Positions 9,928 to 17,604 of a stretch of DNA of 42,190 bases are shown here, piece by piece. Position numbers and translations under genes: made by a program. Under the pieces are notes generated by a model, which worked only from the letters and a program-made list of their open reading frames with translations, ran no database searches and had not been told where the DNA came from. Each line of letters opens with the position of its first letter. The stretch's first letter is position 1. Location of the stretch: positions 1 to 42,190 of the forward strand of contig JACQCE010000076.1 of assembly GCA_016201765.1 (NCBI GenBank). Direction: 5' to 3'. The DNA comes from Nitrospirota bacterium (GTDB lineage: Bacteria; Nitrospirota; Nitrospiria; JACQCE01).

Positions 9928-10077
9928 AGTCGGCCTTGGGAAAACAATCGAGGAGGGACTGGTCCCGTCCCAGCAATGGGCGGATCGGAAACGGCGGGGA
10001 AAATAAATCCGTCCCCATTATTCATGACGTGCCACTGCGTCCATTTTCTTGAGATTTTCCACCGTATTGACTATAGT

Positions 10078-10158
10078 GTGTTGATCGTTGACCCAGAGGC
10101 CCTTCTGGAAGCGCGGAATGCGGCTGCTTTCTATGAAGACAGCCAGTCGCATTCTTGA
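10078..10158 (+). pseudogene. truncated ParE/RelE-like toxin N-terminal remnant
   Basis: VLIVDPEALLEARNAAAFYED then loss of similarity; short and decayed. Confidence 0.35.
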
Positions 10159-10385
10159 CTGGTGGCGAAGGCGAGGCGGTTGAATTGGTTGCAACGCTTG
10201 GCACCAAGGCCGAAGTGGCCCGCGAGCTGGCCTATCGGCTCTACACAATCTGCGAGCACAAAAAGCGCGCACAGAAAGCATTGTCCTACGACGCGCTTGT
10301 GCAGAGCTGGCCAGAGATCACGCGCCTTGCCTGCGAGGGTGGCAAGCCGGGCACCGCGCAGGCAGAGTTGTTCCGAGACGAGTAG
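10155..10385 (+). pseudogene. C-terminal remnant of a DUF1156-type adenine DNA methylase
   Basis: TGGEGEAVELVATLGTKAEVARELAYRLYTICEHKKRAQKALSYDALVQSWPEITRLA resembles the C-terminus of DUF1156 methylases as I remember it; no methylase motifs remain. Confidence 0.55.
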
Positions 10386-10394
10386 GAGTTTTAC

Positions 10395-11090
10395 ATGCTC
10401 TTGGTTAAACAGCTCGTTTGTCTGGCTAACTCGAGGAAACTCTCTGGCCGCTGTGTCGCCGGCAAAGAGTTGATCAAGGGGCGGGCCGAGCGTTGGGTGC
10501 GCCCCGTTAGCGCACGGCCATCGGAAGAGGTATCTGAGCAAGAACGCCAGTATTCTGATGGGAGTGACCCACGAGTATTGGATGTGATCAACGTTCCGCT
10601 ATTGGAGCCGCATCCAAAATCATGCCAGGTGGAAAATTGGCTGCTCGATCCGGATTCATACTGGGGATTTGTCGGTCGGATGACCTGGCACCAACTCACA
10701 GCTATGGCAGATGCGCCATCGATCCTCTGGCTCAATACCAGTAGCACACATCACGGACAAAATGATCGGGTGGCGCTGGCCGATGCAAAGCAACTTCATT
10801 GCTCGCTATACCTGCTCCATTTATCAATGGTATCGCTGCGAATCTTCGCGCCCGGAGTGGACTTTGGAAATCCGAAGCGGCGTGTACAGGCCATTTTCCA
10901 GTATAATGCCATCCAATACCGCCTGTGGGTGACGGATCCGGTTATTGAACGGGAGTACCTCGCAAAACCGGATGCCACGTATCCGCTCGGTGAATGTTGT
11001 GTCACCGTCAGCCTTGGCGAACCTGATGAGGATGGCTTCTGTTACAAACTGGTTGCTGCTCTGATCACGCCAGACCGTGCGGGGAGTTGA
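10395..11090 (+). CDS. hypothetical protein, probable dual-OB-fold-like domain protein
   Basis: MLLVKQLVCLANSRKLSGRCVAGKELI...WVRPVSAR; beta-rich; first gene of a tight operon with two DUF488 genes. Confidence 0.55.
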   Translation: MLLVKQLVCLANSRKLSGRCVAGKELIKGRAERWVRPVSARPSEEVSEQERQYSDGSDPRVLDVINVPLLEPHPKSCQVENWLLDPDSYWGFVGRMTWHQLTAMADAPSILWLNTSSTHHGQNDRVALADAKQLHCSLYLLHLSMVSLRIFAPGVDFGNPKRRVQAIFQYNAIQYRLWVTDPVIEREYLAKPDATYPLGECCVTVSLGEPDEDGFCYKLVAALITPDRAGS

Positions 11091-11095
11091 GGCTG

Positions 11096-11713
11096 ATGTC
11101 TAGTGAACAAGTCTTTACCATTGGGCACTCCACCCATTCATTAGATCAATTTATCAAACTGCTCAAGCAAGCCGGGATCACGGCCATCGCGGACGTTCGC
11201 TCCACGCCTTATAGCCGGATCAATCCGCAGTTTAACCGTGAGACGCTGGAGAGTAGTTTGAAGCAGGAGGGAATTGCCTACGTGTTTCTAGGTCTCGAGC
11301 TTGGGGCCAGGTCTGATGACCCTTCCTGCTATGAGAAGGGTCGTGTCCAATACGACCGATTGGCAAGAACAGACCTCTTTCGAGAAGGTTTGGAACGGGT
11401 GTTGAAGGGGGCGCTGTCTTTTCGGATCGCACTGATGTGTGCCGAGAAAGAACCGCTGGAGTGTCACCGAACGCTCCTTGTCAGTCGGGCTCTGGCCTCG
11501 CAGGGGGTCTCAGTATCCCACATTCTGGCCGACGGTCGCATAGAGCCTCATGCCGTTGCCATGAAGAGGCTCATTGGTTTCGTTGGTCTGCCGAACACTG
11601 ATTTGTTCCGCTCCAATAATGAGCTGATTGAGGCTGCCTGTGCGCTTCAGGAAGAGCGGATCGCTTATACCAAAAAGAACGCGCAACAGCCGGCTGCGGG
11701 TGCCGAACGATGA
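11096..11713 (+). CDS. DUF488 domain protein (copy 1)
   Basis: FTIGHSTHSLDQFIKLLKQAGITAIADVRSTPYSRINPQFN; C-x7-CHR motif CAEKEPLECHR. Confidence 0.88.
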   Translation: MSSEQVFTIGHSTHSLDQFIKLLKQAGITAIADVRSTPYSRINPQFNRETLESSLKQEGIAYVFLGLELGARSDDPSCYEKGRVQYDRLARTDLFREGLERVLKGALSFRIALMCAEKEPLECHRTLLVSRALASQGVSVSHILADGRIEPHAVAMKRLIGFVGLPNTDLFRSNNELIEAACALQEERIAYTKKNAQQPAAGAER

Positions 11714-12147
11714 CGCTGTTCACGATCGGATTTACTCACAAATCCGCCGAACAGTTCTTTGGGAAACTTCGACAATCCGGCGCCAAACGTGTCGTGGACG
11801 TGAGGCTGAACAATGTATCCCAATTGGCCGGCTTCGCAAAAAAGAAGGACCTGGAGTATTTCCTGAAAGCCCTCTGCGGTATGGAGTACGTGCACGTGTC
11901 CGAGCTGGCACCTACTCAGGACATGCTTGATGCATACAAGAAACAGAAAGGCGATTGGGCGGTCTATGAGCGGCAGTTCCTCGATCTAATGCGCAAACGC
12001 CAGGTTGAGAAGACTGTGTCGCGTGACGTGATTGCTGATGGTTGTCTGCTCTGCAGCGAAGAGAAACCCCACCGTTGCCACCGGCGGCTCGTCGCGGAGT
12101 ATCTGAAAGAGCAGTGGGGCAATCTCGAGATTCAGCACCTTGTCTAG
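11710..12147 (+). CDS. DUF488 domain protein (copy 2, short form)
   Basis: LFTIGFTHKSAEQFFGKLRQSGAKRVVDVRLNN; C-x7-CHR motif CSEEKPHRCHR; ATGA overlap with copy 1. Confidence 0.88.
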   Translation: MTLFTIGFTHKSAEQFFGKLRQSGAKRVVDVRLNNVSQLAGFAKKKDLEYFLKALCGMEYVHVSELAPTQDMLDAYKKQKGDWAVYERQFLDLMRKRQVEKTVSRDVIADGCLLCSEEKPHRCHRRLVAEYLKEQWGNLEIQHLV

Positions 12148-12359
12148 GGAGCCGAAGATGGCCGTTACGAATCACGAACGCGTCAAAGGAAAATTATTCT
12201 CTGACCCCATTTTATACATCGCCGCAGGCCACCTCTCACGGGTGAGCGATAACCCGCGACGGCGGGAGCGCGAACAACCTTCGGCTGGCGGGCCAAAGCC
12301 TGCAAATTTCTTATCAAAAGCCCTGGCCTCTCCTGGCCCAAAGACGCCGCAGTGAAAAA

Positions 12360-12435
12360 TGGTGGAGCTGGCCGGGATCGAACCGGCGACCTCCTGATTG
12401 CGAACCAGGCGCTCTCCCAACTGAGCTACAGCCCC
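12360..12435 (-). tRNA. tRNA-Ala (anticodon CGC), CCA encoded
   Basis: Reverse strand GGGGCTGTAGCTCAGTTGGGAGAGCGCCTGGTTCGCAATCAGGAGGTCGCCGGTTCGATCCCGGCCAGCTCCACCA folds as a cloverleaf. Confidence 0.93.
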
Positions 12436-12507
12436 ATCCCTGAAGTAGACATTCTACCTAACCCCACCGATGTTGTCTATTCGTCCTGCCGGCAGGGGAG
12501 TGTCAAT

Positions 12508-13065
12508 TTACTCCGGCGTACGGGTTGCGCTTCTCGGCAGGCGGGGGGGGCGGTTGACGGTGGTGGCTTGCAGTCCCTTGTCGCCCTGCTCCACGTTGAA
12601 CGAGACGCGCGTGCCTTCCTCCAGCGTCTCGAAGTCAACACCGTGGACGGCGTTCTGGTGGAAATAGACACGGTCGCCGCCTTCGATCAGGATGAAGCCG
12701 TGCCCCTGCGCCCGGTTCAGCGAGTCGATCACGCCGGTCAGCGGGGCCGGGGGCAGTCGGACTTCGGTGGATTTTTGCTTTCCGCGGTGGGCTTTCAGTT
12801 CCCGCCCGACGGCCAGAAAGGCCGCCTTGATCGCTTCTTCAAACGTTTTTTCGGTTTTGTTCGCGGTCATCGTCGCCCCGCGCACCGACAGCACCACCTG
12901 GACGGTCGCCACGCGTCCCTTCTTGTGGTGCAGGTTCTTTTCCAGCGTGACGCGGGCGTGGGTGACGTCCGTGAACCCCTTTTGCAGTTTTTCCATGTAT
13001 TGCTCGACGCTGGTCTTCCAGCGCGGGGCCATGGCGATGTTCCGGCAGTCAATGCGCAGATCCAT
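12508..13065 (-). CDS. ribosome-associated RaiA/HPF-like domain fused to a C-terminal cold-shock domain
   Basis: N-term sigma54-modulation/RaiA-like (VTHARVTLEKNLHHKKGRVATVQVVLSV); C-term GVIDSLNRAQGHGFILIEGGDRVYFHQNAV...LEEGTRVSFNVEQGDKGLQA. Confidence 0.82.
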   Translation of the reverse strand: MDLRIDCRNIAMAPRWKTSVEQYMEKLQKGFTDVTHARVTLEKNLHHKKGRVATVQVVLSVRGATMTANKTEKTFEEAIKAAFLAVGRELKAHRGKQKSTEVRLPPAPLTGVIDSLNRAQGHGFILIEGGDRVYFHQNAVHGVDFETLEEGTRVSFNVEQGDKGLQATTVNRPPRLPRSATRTPE

Positions 13066-13186
13066 ATGGGCTCGTCTCCGTTCTGATGAGTCAAGATACC
13101 GCGGCCGTCACGGCGTGACGGCCGGCAGGTATCGTAATAAAAACGACCCCCAAAAATAAAGCCCCCCGGCTCGGGGCGTGGGGGCA

Positions 13187-13228
13187 CATGCCTGCCCCTG
13201 CCCGTCCGGCAGGCGGGGGCAGGCAGGT
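13187..13228. repeat. REP-like palindrome
   Basis: atgcctgcccctgcccgtccggcaggcgggggcaggcagg; stem CCTGCCCC/GGGGCAGG. Confidence 0.6.
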
Positions 13229-13411
13229 CGGAGGGCGCACGCTGCGACGAGTAAGGAGCAGCGGGTCTGTGCGCGCCGCCGAGTCAGTGAGGCGGCTGGA
13301 TTCTGAAATCTCCCCGCACGGGCCCCCACATCAAATAACCGGTGCCGGCGTGCGCGATTGTCTTTCCCGCACAGGGTCTGCTATCGTAAATTCAATAGGA
13401 AGGGGGCGGGT

Positions 13412-14377
13412 ATGTTGTTAAGGGCGTTGGGGCGGACGGGGCTGCGGGTGTCTGAAATCGGGTATGGCGCGTGGGGCATCGGCGGCAGCTGGTGGGGCGG
13501 GACCGATGACGATGAATCGCTGCGGGCGCTGGTCCGGGCGCAGGAACTGGGCGTGAATTTTTTCGACACGGCGTATGTCTACGGCAACGGCCACAGCGAA
13601 CAACTCATCGCCAAGGCCTTTGCGCAGACCGGCCGGCGCGGCATTGTGGCGACGAAAGTGCCGCCCAAGAACTCTCAATGGCCGGCCAAGCCGGTGCCGG
13701 CGGCCCAGGCCTTCCCCGCCGACTGGATGGTCGCCTGCACGGAACGGAGCCTGAAAAATTTGCAGACCGACTGCGTTGATCTTCAACAATTGCACGTCTG
13801 GCATGACGACTGGGTCGGCGCGCCGGAGTGGCGCGAGGCCGTCGCCAGATTGAAAAAAGATGGCAAGATCCGATTTTTCGGCGTCTCGATCAACGATTAC
13901 GAGCCGGAAAACTGCTTGAAACTGATCCAGACGGGTTTGGTGGACACGATCCAGGTCATTTATAACCTCTTCGAACAGGCGCCGGCCGAGCGGCTCTTTC
14001 CCGTCTGCCAGGAGCACCGGGTGGGGCTGATCATCCGGGTGCCGTTTGACGAGGGAAGCCTGACCGGCGCGCTGCGACCCGACACCACGTTCCCGAAGGA
14101 TGATTTCCGGGGCGACTATTTTAAGGGTGACCGTTTACGGGAGGTGTGCGAGCGGGTCAAAGCCTTCGATTTTTTGATCCGCGACGACATCACGACGCCG
14201 GCGCAGGCGGCGCTCAAATTCTGCCTGAGCCATCCCGCGGTGTCGACCGTGATTCCGGGCATGCGGAAGGTGCGCCATGTGGAAGCCAACGCGCAGGTCT
14301 CGAACGGCCGGCTGCTGTCGCCGGAGGAATTGGCGCATCTGAAGCTGCTGGCCTGGCGCCGCAACTTTTATGATTGA
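13412..14377 (+). CDS. aldo/keto reductase
   Basis: LGRTGLRVSEIGYGAWGIGG, FFDTAYVYGNGHSEQLIAKAF, C-terminal AVSTVIPGMRKVRHVEAN. Confidence 0.9.
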   Translation: MLLRALGRTGLRVSEIGYGAWGIGGSWWGGTDDDESLRALVRAQELGVNFFDTAYVYGNGHSEQLIAKAFAQTGRRGIVATKVPPKNSQWPAKPVPAAQAFPADWMVACTERSLKNLQTDCVDLQQLHVWHDDWVGAPEWREAVARLKKDGKIRFFGVSINDYEPENCLKLIQTGLVDTIQVIYNLFEQAPAERLFPVCQEHRVGLIIRVPFDEGSLTGALRPDTTFPKDDFRGDYFKGDRLREVCERVKAFDFLIRDDITTPAQAALKFCLSHPAVSTVIPGMRKVRHVEANAQVSNGRLLSPEELAHLKLLAWRRNFYD

Positions 14378-14457
14378 ATCAGCTTTTTACGATTGAAGCG
14401 GCCGCCGGAGGTTGACAGGCTGGTTCAAATTGCTATTCTATCAATCGGACGACAGCC

Positions 14458-15762
14458 ATGCTGGATTACGCGCTCATCCTGGTTCCGCTGATTCTGGTCA
14501 GCTGGCTGTTCTACGCCCGGCTCACGCGCCGGCGGGATCGCCGGAGCCTCGCCCGGCTTGACGAGGCCGCCGCCTCGGGGCTGACGGAGCCGTTTTCCCT
14601 CCATCCCTTCATCGATCCCTATCGCTGCCTTGGCTCGGGCGCCTGCGTGCTGGCCTGCCCGGAGGGCGACGTCCTGGGGATGATCGGCGGCAAGTCCAAA
14701 CTGATCAATCCCACCCATTGCATCGGCCACGGCGCCTGCCGGGCCGCCTGTCCCCACGAGGCAATCACGCTCGTCTTCGGAACCGAGAAGCGGGGGGTCG
14801 ACATTCCCCATGTCAGTCCGACGTTTGAAACCAACGTGCCGGGGATCTTCATTGCCGGGGAGTTGGGGGGGATGGGATTGATCCGCAACGCCGTCGAGCA
14901 GGGGCGTCAGGCGATCGACTCGATCCGAAAATATCAGAAGCACCAGGCGCCGCTCGACGTCGTGATCATCGGCGCGGGGCCCGCGGGTTTTTCCGCCTCG
15001 CTGGCGGCGATGCAACACCGGTTGCGCGCGGTGACCATCGAGCAGGAGTCCCTGGGCGGTCGCGTGTTCCATTATCCCCGGGCCAAAATCGTCATGCTCC
15101 AGCCGGCCACGCTGCCGCTCGTCGGCAAGGTGAAGCTGGCAGCCACGAGCAAGGAGGCGCTGCTGGAGTTCTGGCAGGGAATCGAGCGGAAAACGGGCGT
15201 GAAGATCCAATATCACGAACGGATGGAGGAGATCGCCAGGACCGAAAAAGGCTTTGTGGTGAAGACATCCAAAGGCAGGTATGAAACGAGGACCGTCCTT
15301 CTGGCGGTCGGCCGGGGCGGCACCCCGCGCAAGCTGGGCGTGCCGGGCGAGGAGCTGGCCAAGGTCGTCTATCGGCTCATCGATCCGGAGCAGTATCGGG
15401 ACCGTCGCGTGCTGGTCGTCGGCGGCGGTGACGCGGCGTTGGAGGCCGCCTGCCGTCTGGCGGAACAGCCCGGCGCCACGGTCACCCTCTCCTACCGGGG
15501 CGAGGCCTTCGGTCGGGCCAAGCCGGCCAATCTCGAGAACGTGAAAAAGGCCGAGCGGGCCGGCCGGTTGCGGGTGTTGCTCAATTCGCAGGTGAAGTGC
15601 ATCACGCCGGAGGCGGCCGTCATCGAACAGGGAGGGGAGCAGGCGGGGAGGGAGGAACAGCTCCCCAATGACGGCGTGATCGTCTGCGCCGGCGGCGTGC
15701 TGCCGACGGAGCTGCTCAAATCGATCGGCGTGTGGGTGCAGACGAAATACGGGACGGCATAG
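14458..15762 (+). CDS. membrane-anchored ferredoxin (2x CxxxxxCxxxCP-like)-FAD pyridine-nucleotide oxidoreductase fusion
   Basis: N-term TM, CLGSGACVLACPEGD and CIGHGACRAACPHEA clusters, then VVIIGAGPAGFSASLAA and VLVVGGGDAALEAA Rossmann motifs. Confidence 0.85.
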   Translation: MLDYALILVPLILVSWLFYARLTRRRDRRSLARLDEAAASGLTEPFSLHPFIDPYRCLGSGACVLACPEGDVLGMIGGKSKLINPTHCIGHGACRAACPHEAITLVFGTEKRGVDIPHVSPTFETNVPGIFIAGELGGMGLIRNAVEQGRQAIDSIRKYQKHQAPLDVVIIGAGPAGFSASLAAMQHRLRAVTIEQESLGGRVFHYPRAKIVMLQPATLPLVGKVKLAATSKEALLEFWQGIERKTGVKIQYHERMEEIARTEKGFVVKTSKGRYETRTVLLAVGRGGTPRKLGVPGEELAKVVYRLIDPEQYRDRRVLVVGGGDAALEAACRLAEQPGATVTLSYRGEAFGRAKPANLENVKKAERAGRLRVLLNSQVKCITPEAAVIEQGGEQAGREEQLPNDGVIVCAGGVLPTELLKSIGVWVQTKYGTA

Positions 15763-15765
15763 AAT

Positions 15766-15842
15766 AAAGGGGACAGGCTACTTTTTTGCTGATTGATCCC
15801 AGCACAATGCATATTGCAGGAAAAAAGTAGCCTGTCCCCTTT
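15766..15842. repeat. 22-bp inverted repeat
   Basis: AAAGGGGACAGGCTACTTTTTT ... AAAAAAGTAGCCTGTCCCCTTT, perfect arms around a 33-nt loop. Confidence 0.85.
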
Positions 15843-15904
15843 TTATCGGTATCGCCTTGACGGCCCTGAAGCGCTATGTTACAGTCCTGCCAGATTCGAG
15901 GTCG

Positions 15905-16234
15905 ATGGTGATACACGGTCTGCGCACACCCCGAATCACATCCAGGGCGCTTGCCCTCTGCCTGGTCGCAGGCTATCTGACGTTTGCGACCGTCGCCGCG
16001 ACCTGCGTCGACCATCAAGCCGGTTCCCACCATCACGCCGGCCCGTCCGCCCATCACCATCCCCTCTGCGGCGAAACCCAATGCAGCGGCGCGGCGATCG
16101 TGGCCGACGGGCAGTCGGCGCTTGCCGGCCCGCCAACCTGCTCGGGATTGGTTGCGGTGGCCGCCGTTGTATCGATCACCCCGCTCAGCGTCTCGCTCGC
16201 GCCCTCTCGCGCGCCGCCGTTCCTCCTCTCCTAG
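15905..16234 (+). CDS. small His/Cys-rich secreted hypothetical protein
   Basis: CVDHQAGSHHHAGPSAHHHPLCGETQC after a hydrophobic segment; upstream of CopC/CopD genes. Confidence 0.5.
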   Translation: MVIHGLRTPRITSRALALCLVAGYLTFATVAATCVDHQAGSHHHAGPSAHHHPLCGETQCSGAAIVADGQSALAGPPTCSGLVAVAAVVSITPLSVSLAPSRAPPFLLS

Positions 16235-16319
16235 TCAGTTTCTGCATTCGCATACTGGCGCCCACGGTCTCGATTCGCCGTGCGGTTGAATTCATTCATC
16301 AGAGAGGAGCGAGGCAATC

Positions 16320-17216
16320 ATGCGGACGATGGTGTTACGTGCAGTGATGGTGTTGTGCGGAGTCTGTTTCTCACTGTGGCAGGCGGCGCCCGTCTGGGCG
16401 CACGGTTTTGCCGGCCAGCGGTTTTTCCCGGAACCGCTGGTGATGGAGGATCCCTTTGCCGCCGATGAAATGGACCTGGCGGCGATCCACTATCTGCGCG
16501 GCAAGGATGAGCGGGAGCTGTCCATCGGCGTTGAGCTGCAGAAACGGCTCACGCCCACGATCGGCGTCGCCGTTGGGGCGGAATACGCGCTGATCAATCC
16601 GCTGGACCCCACCGAGCCGAACATGAGCGGTTTTACCAATCCGGAATTCGCCCTCAAATGGGTGCCCCATATCAGCGCAGAGCATGAATCTGTGGTCGGC
16701 CTGCAGGTGGCCGTGGCGCCGAACATCGGCAACCACAATGTCAGCGAGGAGCATTCGACGATTCACGTCCAGGCCGCCTTTGGCCGGGGGCTTGGCGACC
16801 TGCCGGCCTCGCTGTCCGCGTTGCGGCCGCTCGCCATCGAAGGGGCGGCGGGACTGGAAACGCCACTCGGTGCCACCGACCCCGAAGGGACGCTGCTGAC
16901 CTATAACGTTGCGCTTCAATACAGCCTGCTCTACCTGCAGTCGTTCGTGAAGGATGTGGGGTTGCCCTGGCCGTTGAACCGGCTCTTCCCAACGGTCGAG
17001 TTCAGCGGTGAGATGCCCGTCAGCGGGGCCGGGAAGGGGCGGACCATGGCCTACGCCTATCCCGGCTTGGTCTTTACGGGCAAAAAGGTGGAGCTGGGGA
17101 TTGAAGCGCAGATACCGCTCAACGATGATTCCGGCGACAATGTCGGCGTCCTGGGGTTGATTCACCTCTTCCTTGACGATATGGCACCCTCGGTGTTTCA
17201 TCCCCTGTTCGAATGA
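16320..17216 (+). CDS. exported outer-membrane-type hypothetical protein
   Basis: Signal peptide (VLCGVCFSLWQAAPVWAHG), beta-strand-rich body. Confidence 0.6.
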   Translation: MRTMVLRAVMVLCGVCFSLWQAAPVWAHGFAGQRFFPEPLVMEDPFAADEMDLAAIHYLRGKDERELSIGVELQKRLTPTIGVAVGAEYALINPLDPTEPNMSGFTNPEFALKWVPHISAEHESVVGLQVAVAPNIGNHNVSEEHSTIHVQAAFGRGLGDLPASLSALRPLAIEGAAGLETPLGATDPEGTLLTYNVALQYSLLYLQSFVKDVGLPWPLNRLFPTVEFSGEMPVSGAGKGRTMAYAYPGLVFTGKKVELGIEAQIPLNDDSGDNVGVLGLIHLFLDDMAPSVFHPLFE

Positions 17217-17220
17217 GCGC

Positions 17221-17604
17221 ATGAACCGAAACGTATCGGCGATCATGTGGGGACTTGGCGTGGGCCTCTGGCTGGGGCTGACCTCCGGTCATGCGTGGGC
17301 CCACGCCTTCCCCGATCATTCGGAGCCCCACGTGGGGGCGGAGGTTACAAGCGCTCCCTCGACGGTGCGGATCTGGTTTGACGGCCGTTTGGAGCCGCTC
17401 TTCAGCACCATTCACGTGATGGATCACCAGGGCCGGCGCGTGGATACGGGCCCCGGCGGCGTGGATCCTGACGATCCCACCCTCCTGACGACGGCGATGC
17501 CGCCGGTCCCGCCGGGCGTCTACACCGTCGCGTGGGACGTCGTCTCCGTGGACGGCCACCACACCGAGGGGAAATTTAATTTTACAATCTTGGGTGGCTC
17601 GTGA
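17221..17604 (+). CDS. CopC-domain copper resistance protein
   Basis: AHAFPDHSEPHVGAEVTSAPSTVRIWFDGRLEP ... YTVAWDVVSVDGHHTEGKFNFTI. Confidence 0.9.
   Translation: MNRNVSAIMWGLGVGLWLGLTSGHAWAHAFPDHSEPHVGAEVTSAPSTVRIWFDGRLEPLFSTIHVMDHQGRRVDTGPGGVDPDDPTLLTTAMPPVPPGVYTVAWDVVSVDGHHTEGKFNFTILGGS

Noticed and set aside
6270-11713. DISARM- or BREX-like defense system reading of SNF2 + methylase remnant
   Set aside because: No DUF1998, PLD, helicase DrmA-like, PglZ or BrxL genes are present, and the SNF2/SWIM pair looks like the common stand-alone type; only a methylase remnant remains.
12352-13086. 244-aa plus-strand ORF starting MKNGGAGRDRTGDLLIANQALSQLSYSP
   Set aside because: Starts as antisense translation of tRNA-Ala and then runs opposite the RaiA-CSD gene.
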